A stretch of DNA of 64,000 bases from the NCBI RefSeq assembly GCF_021130785.1, contig NC_060210.1, forward strand, positions 185,848,001 to 185,912,000, given 5' to 3'. The notes beneath the pieces were generated by a model, which was not told where the DNA came from, searched no databases, and saw only the letters and a list, made by a program, of their open reading frames with translations. Made by a program: the position numbers and the translations under genes. Positions within the stretch are counted from its first letter, which is position 1. Each line of letters begins with the position of its first letter. Source of the stretch: Homalodisca vitripennis. Taxonomy: Eukaryota; Arthropoda; Insecta; Hemiptera; Cicadellidae. This document shows positions 9,646-22,157 of this stretch, in pieces.

Positions 9646-12540
9646 CTATTTATAAGTTATATGTAGAATAATGATGTTGATTATTTTTAAACCACTTAAG
9701 TAAAGTAGACTAAATTTCTTTCTTTCGTATAGTACTTTCACCTCTTGATTACTGAGTTAAGGTATTATAATAACATCAGAATGACTTAACAATTGCTAGT
9801 GTACTACTTCTAAGCCATATTACAATTATTAAAATACTGGTTTCTATCATAAAAAATTAATTCTGGTGTCCCTTAAAAACAATTAATTTTGTTATAAATA
9901 ATAATATAAAGCATTTACACATTTATTGTTGTTTTGTACTTTGACACGTGTGTTGTTAAAGGATAAAATAAATTACAGTTAAAATTAATGTGTTTAAATG
10001 TAATGCGACACAAACTCTAGATCCCTAGGTTCTTTTAAAGTGCCCAAATTTTGCCTTAATTAAAAAATTTTAAACAACAGCTGACGCTGTGATTTTGCTG
10101 TTTTTGGCTTTATTGTTTTTACTAAAATTTGTATTTACTTGTATTGGGAAAACACGACAATATTTTTACAGACCTAACTTGGACGATTATTAAAATTATT
10201 AGGCTTTCCAGTATATTTTGCTCACAAATTAATGCACTATTAAAAATAGAATTGTTACTCAATCTTATTTAAAATTGTAATCGGAGTTTTGGAAAGAGCG
10301 TTTTCGCGATCGAGTTAGCGACTCTCTGGCGGAATCGCAGCAGCCTCATTAGTGTAGCGTGCCATTAATTAGTGTATCCAATTAGCGTAAATCACCCTTT
10401 GTGCGCCGGTGCATGGTGGAACACTCGCCGTGCGTTTCTTTGCTGCAATATGAAGTCCTATTAGTGCTGCTCCGAATGGTTTTCAGTGTTCTTTGTCTCA
10501 GATTAAATGCTCGGGTATTTGAAAGATATTGTTTTTAAAACAATTGTTCCAGGTATGCCAGGAACTTGTGTTCCTGTACGTTTGTAATGTAAATGTGGTG
10601 TTTAAGAAGATAGCTTAATCCTAATGATGTCTTATGTCCTTTTTTTAGTATTGTCGATGAAGTATTTTAAAGCAGGTTTTCAAAGATCGGACTGACAATC
10701 TTACAAAGCACTGACAGTAATACTGATCTTGTAGAGCTTTGAATGAATGAATGAAATCAGATTGATGAACGACCTGAGAGAACACAATTGTTTGGTGTAG
10801 GGCACCATTTCATTATTATATTGAAAGAATGGCCCTTTGTTCGATCATTATGGGTATGGTTCAGTCTTTTCTCCAGCCCCCTCCCCCACTTAGTTGCTTA
10901 CATTCTACGCAGCGCCTTTAACCTGAAAGGTGGGAAGATAATGTAGGATTGGGAGTAATAAAATATTGGAAATTCTGTAAATATTGAGAATTTGCAAACT
11001 ATAAATGATAGAATTGATGAAACATTGATGTTCTGCTTTTATGAATATGGATATGAAAGGAAGAACGAACTGTTTGTGCATGTAAATTATGGTGTATACA
11101 AATCACTGTTCCGAAAGGATTAAATTTTTAAACTTATATAATAATATTTTAATATAGAATAATTAGATATAAATAAATAATATAGAATAAATTTGGTAAT
11201 CCTAGCCTTGAGTTACCGAAGAAGTGTTTAATTTTCTTATGTATCACAAGAAATACGTAATAGTTGTCAAGATACACTACCTTTATTGAGTAGCCTATAT
11301 CCTGAATTATAAATATCTCTCTATACAAACATTAAAAGCCTCTCAACTGTAACATACAATATTAACACTTAGTTCAATATAATTAGTATTGATGTTGCTA
11401 CATAAGTTATTACACCTCCGTCTGTCTCCTTGATCCAGGCTTAAAGGATTACTCCCTCAATGATATTGAACGTCATATATCAGAACGCGTTGAAATATTA
11501 CTGTAAGGGAATTTCCAGGAATCGTAGTCAACCGTATATGAAACGGAGTCCACTTCCGTTCATCAACTAAATGTCTAAATAATGTGTTAATTGCTGGAAT
11601 GTCCTTACTTGATGTTCTATTTTTGAAGGAATTTTTTGCCTCGTCATGTAAATTGCGCGCTATTTGTTCGTGGGTTAGTGAAGGGATTCTGGCCCATGTA
11701 ATTGATCCCAGATTCGAATTTTTTGTTTGCCAGTGGTGTAATGTAATACTACACTTCTTATGTTTCGGTTAACAATTTTCTTCAGGAGATCGACTTTTGT
11801 CACCGAGGATGAATTTCCCGTCGGGTGGTCTCGGGGTACTGTTGTCGTTGTAGAGAACGGAAACGTTTCCACTTGCCTGGAAACAAAGTAACCTGTAGGA
11901 AGGTACCCCAGGAGGGTTCACTTCTGGCTGATGGATAACTTCCAGTTGGACCTACACTTGGTACATCAAAACCCGATGGATGTCCAGGAGCGGCACATCA
12001 CCAACCGCAAATGTCGAGATATTGGAGTGCAATGGTAGACCGATAGATCTAGTCTGCTACGGGAGATGATTGTTGGGGTTGGTGGGGCTCCCTAATTGTT
12101 AAGGGCTGTTGCTAGCCTAGGCATAAGGGCGTGTCACCTCCTGCTTGCTTTGACTGGACAGGCTGGTTCAGAGCTTGCTTCCCCTTATGCCGAGGGGACA
12201 TGACTGAGATTAATGTCCAAAATCCTTCCTTCCTCGTGGACCTTGACAGGAATCCAACCTTAGCAATCCTGAAATCCTGTTACTCTGGAAGCAGCGCAAA
12301 GGTCCTTTTAGGATTACCTGCAATTTCCCAGCTTCTTGTCTGAAGAGGACAAAAAAACTTTTATGAAACCTATCCTCAGAGATCTGGTTAAAACCAGAGT
12401 TGCTGAGAAAATGTTTGAAAGGCAGTACAAAATAAGGCAACGAGGCATCTAATATTGTGGTTTGAAAATAACCTAATAATTGGTACGTACTCCACCATGA
12501 TTTGATATCGTGTCTATATCATCGTAGTGCACTAAATCGT
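9646..12540. other. Long AT-rich stretch, no gene recognised
   Basis: No coding region could be supported. Two overlapping opposed short frames at 11584-11872 and 12131-12440 lack motifs. Sequence at 11880-12200 is GC-richer and may be an old transposon end, but no family could be named. This may be intron or intergenic sequence. Confidence 0.35.
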
Positions 12541-12770
12541 GCATCTGATGAAACAATGGGATTACCTCTTCACCTAGATAGAACTATATTTTGTAGTCTA
12601 AATGTCTCTGATGTAAAAACGATGTAAAGAGTTCATTTCAGGTTTCTTCGTCGACCGACTTTTTCGCAGACGAATATGACTCCAGATTCAAGGAATCAAG
12701 TTTGTGACAGCGTCAGATTCCAGACGCTGCACTAAGAGGAAGGTGAACTGGAGCTAAGCTCAACATTCGC
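12541..12770. repeat. Foldback MITE family A, right half
   Basis: This half-copy begins in the centre of the element (CATCTGATGAAACAATGGGA, then CTCTTCACCTAGAT) and runs to the outer end with GACTCCAGATTC, CGCTGCACTAAGAGGAAGG, TGAACTGGAGCTAAGCTC and AACATTCGC. Each block matches the full copy at 63371-63660. The left arm is missing. Confidence 0.8.
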
Positions 12771-12899
12771 AGCCGGAATGTGACTAAGTGACATTTCCAC
12801 ACAGTCCAAGTTTAGATAGAAACCGTGAGTCAGTAAATGGTCTAGTACAAGTTCCATGGAACAAGATACGGGCGTTACACAGAGTGTACGTCATACAGT

Positions 12900-13090
12900 A
12901 TGCGGGCATACACGACTGTAAGTTCTGGAACCAGATGTCGGCTTTTATGGGTTGAGGACACATTGGAGGGATTATTTCTTACTTGGTGGCCGTCTACAAT
13001 TGGGACCCACGATGCCCCCGCCTGTGGGTACGGCACTGCGGGCGTGGCGGCGTCCGGCGCGGGATATCTGACCTCTTGTCATGGGTAAGT
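12900..13090 (+). other. GC-rich patch with exon-like features
   Basis: Against an AT-rich background, 12990-13085 is GC- and CpG-rich. It is open in more than one plus-strand frame and is followed by a perfect donor consensus GTAAGT at 13085-13090. One frame from 12900 reads 62 codons, ending in an alanine/glycine-rich stretch (TAGVAASGAGYLTSC). A second frame is also open and encodes a tryptophan- and arginine-rich stretch. No family was recognised, and with two open frames the exon call is weak. An exon or a CpG-rich regulatory segment are both possible. Confidence 0.22.
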
Positions 13091-13681
13091 GACATTTGAT
13101 TAATCGAAATATCAATACGTTAGCCGATATCACAGATCTTAATTGCTCGGTTGAGTGGGTACTTTCTAACCTCGGAGTTACTCGTGTATTGAAAGCTGCC
13201 TACTACACGTTACGAGCGGAGGTCTGATAGACTGGGTAGGGTCTGAAAGACAGTTACGTTTAGATTACTTTCCCTACCTAGAGGCCGTGCTTCCTTTTGA
13301 AGGAATCGTATTAAAGGATAATGCGCCTTCAGTAAGGACAGCGAGCTGGAAGCTAGAGGCTGTCATGACTTGATACCAGGTGACATTGTGGCAACAGAAT
13401 TTTATTAAGATAATGGCAGTGGATTTATTTGTGGACACAGCAACAAATTGTTTGGTGTTAATTGATTACGCCAGATTTAATAGTTTGTGATTCAATTAAC
13501 TACGTGATTGTAAGAATTTTTAATATTGTGTTCACCAATAATATAAAAAACAATTGTCCGTTAACTATAAATGATAAGAGTAAATTTAATATGAATTTGC
13601 CTACGCCTTATGTTTTAATTGTTAAGGTCCACAGTAGGGATGATTTTTGAAACCTTTATGTGGAATGTTGCATGCATTAGA

Positions 13682-13684
<3 letters not shown>
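13091..13684. other. AT-rich DNA, no gene recognised
   Basis: A 62-codon frame at 13462-13650 is asparagine- and isoleucine-rich as expected of chance frames in AT-rich DNA. Nothing else was recognised. Confidence 0.35.

Positions 13685-13727
<43 letters not shown>
13685..13727. repeat. (AT)n microsatellite
   Basis: About 21 uninterrupted AT dinucleotides, followed to about 13890 by nearly pure A/T sequence with many TAATTA motifs. Confidence 0.98.
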
Positions 13728-13732
<5 letters not shown>

Positions 13733-13890
13733 TGTATTAATTAATTAATAATAAATTAATTATTAAATAAAAAACAACTTATAATTTTTATTTTTTATTA
13801 TTATTATAAATTATTTATTATTTAATAATTAATTATTATTATTAACTATTAATCAATTAATTAATTATTTTTTTAATTTATTATTAATTT

Positions 13891-15213
13891 TGCATATAAT
13901 ATACACGATAAATGAAATTTGTTCTATATAATTACTCAGCCATAATTCAAAACCAACCCGACGTAATCAATTTCGTGGAAGGACGTCACAGACTAAGTGA
14001 AGACGACAGTCACTTCGACTGGTATTACCGTCACTTCTCTTCTTTGTTCTGTGCAGTATATTGTTATTTACTTTGATGGGCGTTTCTTTTCTTTCGTGAA
14101 TTATGTTTAAGAGAAATCATTACGGGATCATTTTGTGGGAAGCTGCGAATTATCGTACTACATAAAGTTACTTTCAGTTAGTTCCTGTTCACAACTTGTA
14201 CAATACTCTATTTAACTAATCAAAGAACTTAATTGAATTCGATTAATTTGAATTATACATCTAAATAAATTTTAAGTGTACCGGATGTGCCGAGATTCCC
14301 AATGGTTAAAAATATTAATATTTAATTTGGGGATATGTGATAATACACTGTAACGACGCTTTTGAAGTGGTTTCTAAGTTATCCCACCACTTTCACAAAA
14401 CATAAGTCGGGTGGAGCTATTAACAAATTTTAAATGGGATGACCCATCAAGGGATACCCCAAGATTAAAACCTTTAATGACTTTTAACAAACTACCCCAA
14501 AGAAAACCAATTTGTGACCACTGTTTCCAAAATGAATACCCATTGAAAACATTTTGAATGATTTTAACTTTACTAGCTATGGGGAGAACCGTAACGATCA
14601 ACTTTCTTCAAAAAAGTTACTATAAATACACAGAGTTCGGCGTAGGTCTTAAGGAAAGTTATATTTTGTGGAATTATTTTGTAATATTTATGTGGTGGGT
14701 GGTTCTACGTAGAAAATGATCTTGTTAGTCGTGACAACATTAATTTTGACGCTTTTCTGTCTCCTTTAGATCTTGTTTATACCATTATATCGCATTATAT
14801 TAATATTATGAAAACACTTGAACTTTGTAACGGTTGGTAAACAGAGTCTTGTTATGTTTTCATTTAGGAGCCTCATAAGAACATTTTGGCACGTTCTACC
14901 GTAGTTTTTGTTTAAATATTTAATGTTTTGTGCGTATATTGCATTAAATTTTATTTATTCACTGATAATACCATGTTTAATCCATACAATAGTGTACAGT
15001 TCCTGGTTTTGTTTTTTTAACTCATAAGATTTTCACTCTTGTGCTTCCGCGGTATTTTTTATCCAAGATCTCCCGTACTGAAATGTCTCTGCTTGCGGTT
15101 AAGATATAAACTCTTAATTATGTATTTCTTCTTTTTTCAGTTTGTTTGAGTCCATCATAACTTACGTAGTAATCATTTCCCTTTAATTGTCTTATTAAAA
15201 GATACTGCTCAGT
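13891..15213. other. AT-rich DNA, no gene recognised
   Basis: A minus-strand 75-codon frame at 14374-14601 has a somewhat protein-like hydrophobic composition (KVIKGFNLGVSLDGSSHL) but no family was recognised. It may be a transposon remnant or chance. Confidence 0.3.
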
Positions 15214-15606
15214 GCTAATATTAAGTTCAGCCTAATTTCACTTTACACTTAATGCAGCATCTGATTTAACACTGATACAGATTGACTCCTGAAATCTGGA
15301 CGTTCACAATGAACTCCTTGCATCGTTTCGACATCAGAGACACATAAGACACAAGGAGTTGTTTGGTTGTTCAGCAGCTATCCACTGTGTACTAGGTGAA
15401 GAGGTATTCTCATTATTTCATCAGGTGCGCAATACACTGGATGGCTCCTGGTAACCAAACAACTCCTTTGTATGTGTCTCTGATGTCGAAACGATGCAAG
15501 GAGTTCTTTTTGAACGTCCAGATTTCAGGAATGAATCTGTATCAGTGTTAGATTTCAGACCCTGCACTAACTGGAAAGTAAAACAGGGCAATACTCAGTA
15601 TTCGCA
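15214..15606. repeat. Foldback MITE family A, full palindromic copy
   Basis: The left arm (15214-15400) and right arm (15400-15606) are inverted repeats over almost their whole length: CTGATACAGATT, CCTGAAATCTGGACGTTC, ACTCCTTGCATCGTTTCGAC and AAGGAGTTGTTTGGTT recur as reverse complements. The centre carries GGTGAAGAGGTATTCTCATT and a CATCAGG motif shared with the other copies. The ends (TTAGTGCAGGGTCTGA in reverse sense) match family A at 55145 and 63371. No open frame of any size was seen, so it is non-autonomous. Confidence 0.88.
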
Positions 15607-16474
15607 TTGAATCGATCCTTTTCACTACAGCTTTGTTTTGCCCTTAATGTTCAGCCCTTCCTTTTCTCTCAAAAGTATTTATTATAATAGCCAGTTTACT
15701 AGGAAATTATATATTATCCCGTCGAAGCAAGTACGTTTTTGATTCAATGTTTATTGTCATATAAATACTATATGTGTGAATTACCTTAATTGATTTCTCA
15801 GTATTTCGACCAAAGAAATCAATCACCTTCATGATACATATCAATGTAAGCAATCACATATGGTAATATGTACGGCTGTCGTACACTGTGTGTGCGTTTA
15901 TGTGTGTTTGAAGAGATGGTGGTGGGGAGGGGAGTGCGTCGTTGATTCAGGTTCTTTCCTCATTGTGAGGTCTCCAGATTATAGCGTATTGACTTCAATA
16001 ATGACCGGTCATCTTTTGTAAGTTGTACAGCAAAATCTAAAGTGATGGAAATTATTTCTTTCACAACTGTGTACTTTCGCCACTCCTGACACAGAACCTT
16101 AAATTTAAATGGACAATTTTAGCGCGTACTTTGCTGTTCTGTAGTGTCAGATTATGTCATAATATCTTGGCCACTTTATAATTATCCCAGGAATACAGTA
16201 ACAATTATTAGCAAGCAGACTTAATTTTTTTGGCACACGTGTATTGTTTGAATGAAGGACGTGTAGAACGTGTCTTCAAGGTGGTTTTTAGCTGTGTGAT
16301 TTAGTTGTAAAGTTAACTAGGCATCTAGTTCAATAATTGAAGATGGTGTACTAAAGCAATAAATTTATTAGACAGGCAAACGTGACGGGTTATGTATGAT
16401 TCGTTAAATCTGTTATCGTGTGATATTGTTAAATGTAGAGATTTTACTTTGAAAGCAGGCAGTCGTGAATTCAG
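15607..16474. other. AT-rich DNA, no gene recognised
   Basis: A short G-rich interval with GGTGGTGGGGAGGGGAG lies at about 15919-15935. No gene or repeat was recognised. Confidence 0.35.
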
Positions 16475-17000
16475 TTGGCAGAACTGATGGATCAGTTGAG
16501 TAGAATCGCTGCACAGTTGGCAGCAGTGATTGGAGATGATTCTACAACTGATGCATGTCCTCGGGCTGGTACCAATAAGACGCCGCCCTACTTCCCTTTG
16601 CCCGCTCTAGCTCAGAGAAATGATATCGGAAAAGTCCCTTTGCCTTTGGCTCCTAGATCAGTAGACGCTAATCACCATTTCTCGTGTTGAGATAGTATGT
16701 GGTGGTAGTAGTAGATTTAAATGGAAGAGCTTTGTAAAGTTTTTTCTTGTTTGGAATATAATATAGATGTTACTGAGAGGCTTGACTTTATTGAAAAGAC
16801 CAGACAGCTTATTATATTCTTGTATGGAATGTAGAATTGTCGACTTTCAAAACAATCCGTGATGAAATTAATCAAACTCGGATTGCCTGAAAGTTAGTTG
16901 ATTAATCTTAACTTAACTTCAGAAAATGAAAATCTTCCTTCAGATAAATCAGTTCTTACTCCAACATCTGAAAATTGTTAGTACTTGGAGGATAAGAAAT
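16475..17000 (+). pseudogene. Decayed ORF of unknown family (possibly gag/ORF1-like)
   Basis: A frame starting TTG at 16475 encodes 71 residues, beginning ELMDQLSRIAAQLAAVIGDD and then a proline-rich segment, ending at 16690. A second frame from ATG 16722 encodes MEELCKVFSCLEY and then a charged helical segment to a stop near 16833. Downstream the same frame stays largely readable with isolated stops to about 16980. The composition is richer in charged residues than local chance frames. An amphipathic N-terminus followed by a proline-rich linker is seen in retroelement gag or ORF1 proteins, but no zinc knuckle or other diagnostic motif is visible. Identity is unknown; chance cannot be excluded. 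Confidence 0.25.
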
Positions 17001-17393
17001 ATTAAATTATATACTAATTTATAAATATATGAACATTTTGTTTAATTTCTTAAAGTGTAATTAGAGGACGTTTAAAATTTTTTACTGATAAGTTGAGTTG
17101 AGACTTTTGATAAATCACTGGCTGAAGGATCCGACAGAGGAAGAAAACACAATGGATGCATCACTTATATTATTGTGGAAATTATTTCTCGAAGTAAATC
17201 CAAACGTTTATATTCTGTAAAGGTGTATTTAATAATTGATTTCGATTTTTAATCAGTTTATTTATACGAATACCTTCGTAAAACGTGATGTGCAATTTCA
17301 AGATCAATTTTATGAACGAATACTTCATACTGTTCCTACACATGATAACATCACCTTGGTGTGCGTATTGTATGTTGTATACGTTGCAGATGT
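17001..17393. other. AT-rich DNA before the 143-bp satellite
   Basis: Short frames on both strands have no motif. The sequence TGCGTATTGTATGTTGTATACGTTGCAGATG just before the array resembles a degenerate satellite edge. Confidence 0.35.
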
Positions 17394-20300
17394 GGAAATG
17401 TAAAGAAATCACGGCGCAACACCGACGTTCTGTGTCGTATACATTGAACTATCTATGGAACACACTGAAACATCACTAACTACGTCATTAAGTACGATAC
17501 ACGGCGAGTTCCGAGCGACTGGATACTCAGTCAGGCGGAAATGTGAAGAAATCACGGCGCAACACCGACGTTCTGTGTCGTATACATTGAACTATCTATG
17601 GAACACACTGAAACATCACTAACTACGTCATTAAGTACGATACACGGCGAGTTCCGAGCGACTGGATACTAAGTCAGGCGGAAATGTGAAGAAATCACGG
17701 CGCAACACCGACGTTCTGTGTCGTATACATTGAACTATCTATGGAACACACTGAAACATCACTAACTACGTCATTAAGTACGATACACGGCGAGTTCCGA
17801 GCGACTGGACACTAAGTCAGGCAGAAATGTGAAGAAATCACGGCGCAACACCGACGTTCTGTGTCGTATACATTGAACTATCTATGGAACACACTGAAAC
17901 ATCACTAACTACGTCATTAAGTACGAGACACAGTGAGTTCCGAGCGACTGGATACTAAGTCAGGCGGAAATGTGAAGAAATCACGGCGCAACACCGACGT
18001 TCTGTGTCGTATACGTTGAATTATCTATGGAACACACTGAAACATCACTAACTACGTCATTAAGTACGATACACGGCGAGTTCCGAGCGACTGGATACTT
18101 AGTCAGGCGGAAATGTGAAGAAATCACGGCGCAACACCGACGTTCTGTGTCGTATACATTGAACTATCTATGGAACACACTGAAACATCACTAACTACGT
18201 CATTAAGTACGATACACGGCGAGTTCCGAGCGACTGGATACTAAGTCAGGCGGAAATGTGAAGAAATCACGGCGCAACACCGACGTTCTGTGTCGTATAC
18301 GTTGAATTATCTATGGAACACACTGAAACATCACTAACTACGTCATTAAGTACGATACACGGCGAGTTCCGAGCGACTGGATACTAAGTCAGGCAGAAAT
18401 GTGAAGAAATCACGGCGCAACACCGACGTTCTGTGTCGTATACATTGAACTATCTATGGAACACACTGAAACATCACTAACTACGGCATTAAGTACGAGA
18501 CACGGTGAGTTCCGAGCGAGCGACTGGATACTTAGTCAGGCGGAAATGTGAAGAAATCACGGCGCAACACCGACGTTCTGTGTCGTATACGTTGAATTAT
18601 CTATGGAACACACTGAAACATCACTAACTACGTCATTAAGTACGATACACGGCGAGTTCCGAGCGACTGGATACTAAGTCAGACGGAAATGTGAAGAAAT
18701 TACGGCGCGCAACACCGACGTTCTGTGTCGTATACGTTGAATTATCTATGGAACACACTGAAACATCACTAACTACGTCATTAAGTACGATACACGGCGA
18801 GTTCCGAGCGACTGGATACTAAGTCAGGCAGAAATGTGAAGAAATCACGGCGCAACACCGACGTTCTGTATCGTATACATTGAACTATCTATGGAACACA
18901 CTGAAACATCACTAACTACGTCATTAAGTACGATACACGGCGAGTTCCGAGCGACTGGATACTCAGTCAGGCGGAAATGTGAAGAAATCACGGCGCAACA
19001 CCGACGTTCTGTGTCGTATACATTGAACTATCTATGGAACACACTGAAACATCACTAACTACGTCATTAAGTACGATACACGGCGAGTTCCGAGCGACTG
19101 GATACTAAGTCAGGCGGAAATGTGAAGAAATCACGGCGCAACACCGACGTTCTGTGTCGTATACATTGAACTATCTATGGAACACACTGAAACATCACTA
19201 ACTACGTCATTAAGTACGATACACGGCGAGTTCCGAGCGACTGGACACTAAGTCAGGCAGAAATGTGAAGAAATCACGGCGCAACACCGACGTTCTGTGT
19301 CGTATACATTGAACTATCTATGGAACACACTGAAACATCACTAACTACGTCATTAAGTACGAGACACAGTGAGTTCCGAGCGACTGGATACTAAGTCAGG
19401 CGGAAATGTGAAGAAATCACGGCGCAACACCGACGTTCTGTGTCGTATACGTTGAATTATCTATGGAAACACACTGAAACATCACTAACTACGTCATTAA
19501 GTACGATACACGGCGAGTTCCGAGCGACTGGATACTTAGTCAGGCGGAAATGTGAAGAAATCACGGCGCAACACCGACGTTCTGTGTCGTATACATTGAA
19601 CTATCTATGGAACACACTGAAACATCACTAACTACGGCATTAAGTACGATACACGGCGAGTTCCGAGCGACTGGATACTAAGTCAGGCGGAAATGTGAAG
19701 AAATCACGGCGCAACACCGACGTTCTGTGTCGTATACATTGAACTATCTATGGAACACACTGAAACATCACTAACTACGCCATTAAGTACGATACACGGC
19801 GAGTTCCGAGCGACTGGATACTAAGTCAGGCGGAAATGTGAAGAAATTACGGCGCAACACCGACGTTCTGTGTCGTATACGTTGAATTATCTATGGAACA
19901 CACTGAAACATCACTAACTACGTCATTAAGTACGATACACGGCGAGTTCCGAGCGACTGGATACTAAGTCAGGCAGAAATGTGAAGAAATCACGGCGCAA
20001 CACCGACGTTCTGTGTCGTATACATTGAACTATCTATGGAACACACTGAAACATCACTAACTACGGCATTAAGTACGAGACACGGTGAGTTCCGAGCGAC
20101 TGGATACTTAGTCAGGCGGAAATGTGAAGAAATCACGGGGCAACACCGACGTTCTGTGTCGTATACGTTGAATTATCTATGGAACACACTGAAACATCAC
20201 TAACTACGTCATTAAGTACGATACACGGCGAGTTCCGAGCGACTGGATACTCAGTCAGGCGGAAATGTGAAGAAATCACGGGGCAACACCGACGTTCTGT

Positions 20301-21158
20301 GTCGTATACGTTGAATTATCTATGGAACACACTGAAACATCACTAACTACGTCATTAAGTACGATACACGGCGAGTTCCGAGCGACTGGATACTAAGTCA
20401 GGCAGAAATGTGAAGAAATCACGGGCGCAACACCGACGTTCTGTATCGTATACATTGAACTATCTATGGAACACACTGAAACATCACTAACTACGTCATT
20501 AAGTACGATACACGGCGAGTTCCGAGCGACTGGATACTAAGTCAGGCGGAAATGTGAAGAAATCACGGCGCAACACCGACGTTCTGTGTCGTATACATTG
20601 AACTATCTATGGAACACACTGAAACATCACTAACTACGTCATTAAGTACGATACACGGCGAGTTCCGAGCGACTGGACACTAAGTCAGGCGGAAATGTGA
20701 AGAAATCACGGCGCAACACCGACGTTCTGTGTCGTATACATTAAACTATCTATGGAACACACTGAAACATCACTAACTACGTCATTAAGTACGATACACG
20801 GCGAGTTCCGAGCGACTGGATACTAAGTCAGGCGGAAATGTGAAGAAATCACGGCGCAACACCGACGTTCTGTGTCGTATACATTGAACTATCTATGGAA
20901 CACACTGAAACATCACTAACTACGGCATTAAGTACGATACACGGCGAGTTCCGAGCGACTGGATACTAAGTCAGGCGGAAATGTGAAGAAATCACGGGGC
21001 AACACCGACGTTCTGTGTCGTATACGTTGAACTATCTATGGAACACACTGAAACATCACTAACTACGTCATTAAGTACGATACACGGCGAGTTCCGAGCG
21101 ACTGGATACTCAGTCAGGCGGAAATGTGAAGAAATCACGGCGCAACACCGACGTTCTG
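17394..21158. repeat. 143-bp satellite with 10-mer higher-order repeat
   Basis: The monomer begins GGAAATGTGAAGAAATCACG and is 143 bp (starts at 17394, 17537, 17680, 17823 and so on), giving about 26 units. Diagnostic variants recur in the same order: ACTCAGTCAGG, then ACTAAGTCAGG, then GGACACTAAGTCAGGCAG, then GAGACACAGTGAG, then the CGTTGAATTATC form with ACTTAGTCAGG. The series starts at 17537 and again at 18973, an interval of 1,436 bp, which is ten monomers plus 6 bp from two small insertions (near 18510 and 18705). Open frames inside the array simply follow the repeat. Confidence 0.97.
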
Positions 21159-21207
21159 CCATGTTGCCTCTAACGAGCCTCGTATCTCGCAGCGGCATTG
21201 AGCAACT

Positions 21208-22157
21208 GTGTTGGTAACATTGATTGGGTCTGTAAAAGCTGACGGCAAGTAATAATAGATGTCCTCGTAAGTGTGAAAACGTGAAGTTTTTTCTTGTTTG
21301 TCGAGGATATCCTTGACGAAATTTTGGAAATACAAATTAATTGAACACTTTTGGAGGAACTATGTTCTGGTTTATTTTAATCGACTGTTAGTTCTTCTTC
21401 AATAATCTTTTAGTCATAATTCAATTATAACCTGTTTTTATAATCTATAGGTATTGGTATTATATTCATAATTTACAAAGTTTTCTTAAACAGGAATCCA
21501 TTTATCCGTGAACGAGAATCTTGAAGCTGCTTAAAAATTTTGGTGGTATTCAATGAAGTTATCACAATAACATTTGTATGTTCGGCTTTAAATCTTGGTC
21601 ATTTAATTATTGGATATTTTCACACAAACTTACATTTACGAGATACATAAATGAGATTAACAATTGACCACTGGTCTGCAAAGTGTTGGTAACATTGATT
21701 GGGTCTGTAAAAGCGGACGGCAAGTAATAATAGATGTCCTCGTAAGTGTGAAAACGTGAAGTTTTTTCTTGTTTGTCGAGGATATCCTTGACGAAATTTT
21801 GGAAATACAAATTAATTGAACACTTTTGGAGGAACTATGTTCTGGTTTATTTTAATCGACTGTTAGTTCTTCTTCAATAATCTTTTAGTCATAATTCAAT
21901 TATAACCTGTTTTTATAATCTATAGGTATTGGTATTATATTCATAATTTACAAAGTTTTCTTAAACAGGAATCCATTTGTCCGTGAACGAGAATCTTGAA
22001 GCTGCTTAAAAATTTTGGTGGTATTCAATGAAGTTATCACAATAACATTTTTATGTTCGGCTTTAAATCTTGGTCATTTAATTATTGGATATTTTCACAC
22101 AAACTTACATTTACGAGATACATAAATGAGATTAACAATTGACCACTGGTCTGCAAA
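21208..22157. repeat. 475-bp segment duplicated in tandem
   Basis: GTGTTGGTAACATTGATTGG starts both copies, at 21208 and 21683, and both run to CCACTGGTCTGCAAA. Only about three substitutions were noticed (for example GCTGACGG/GCGGACGG and CATTTATCCG/CATTTGTCCG), so the duplication is recent. Each copy carries a minus-strand frame of about 50 codons after a TAG (FVKDILDKQEKTSRFHTYED and beyond). It has no ATG start and no recognised family. It could be a duplicated exon preceded by an acceptor-like CATAG, but evidence is thin. Confidence 0.93.

Noticed and set aside
17285..19631. 60-64-codon frames repeating an SVSYTLNYLWNTLKHH-type end
   Set aside because: They are read-through of the 143-bp satellite and stop in each unit.
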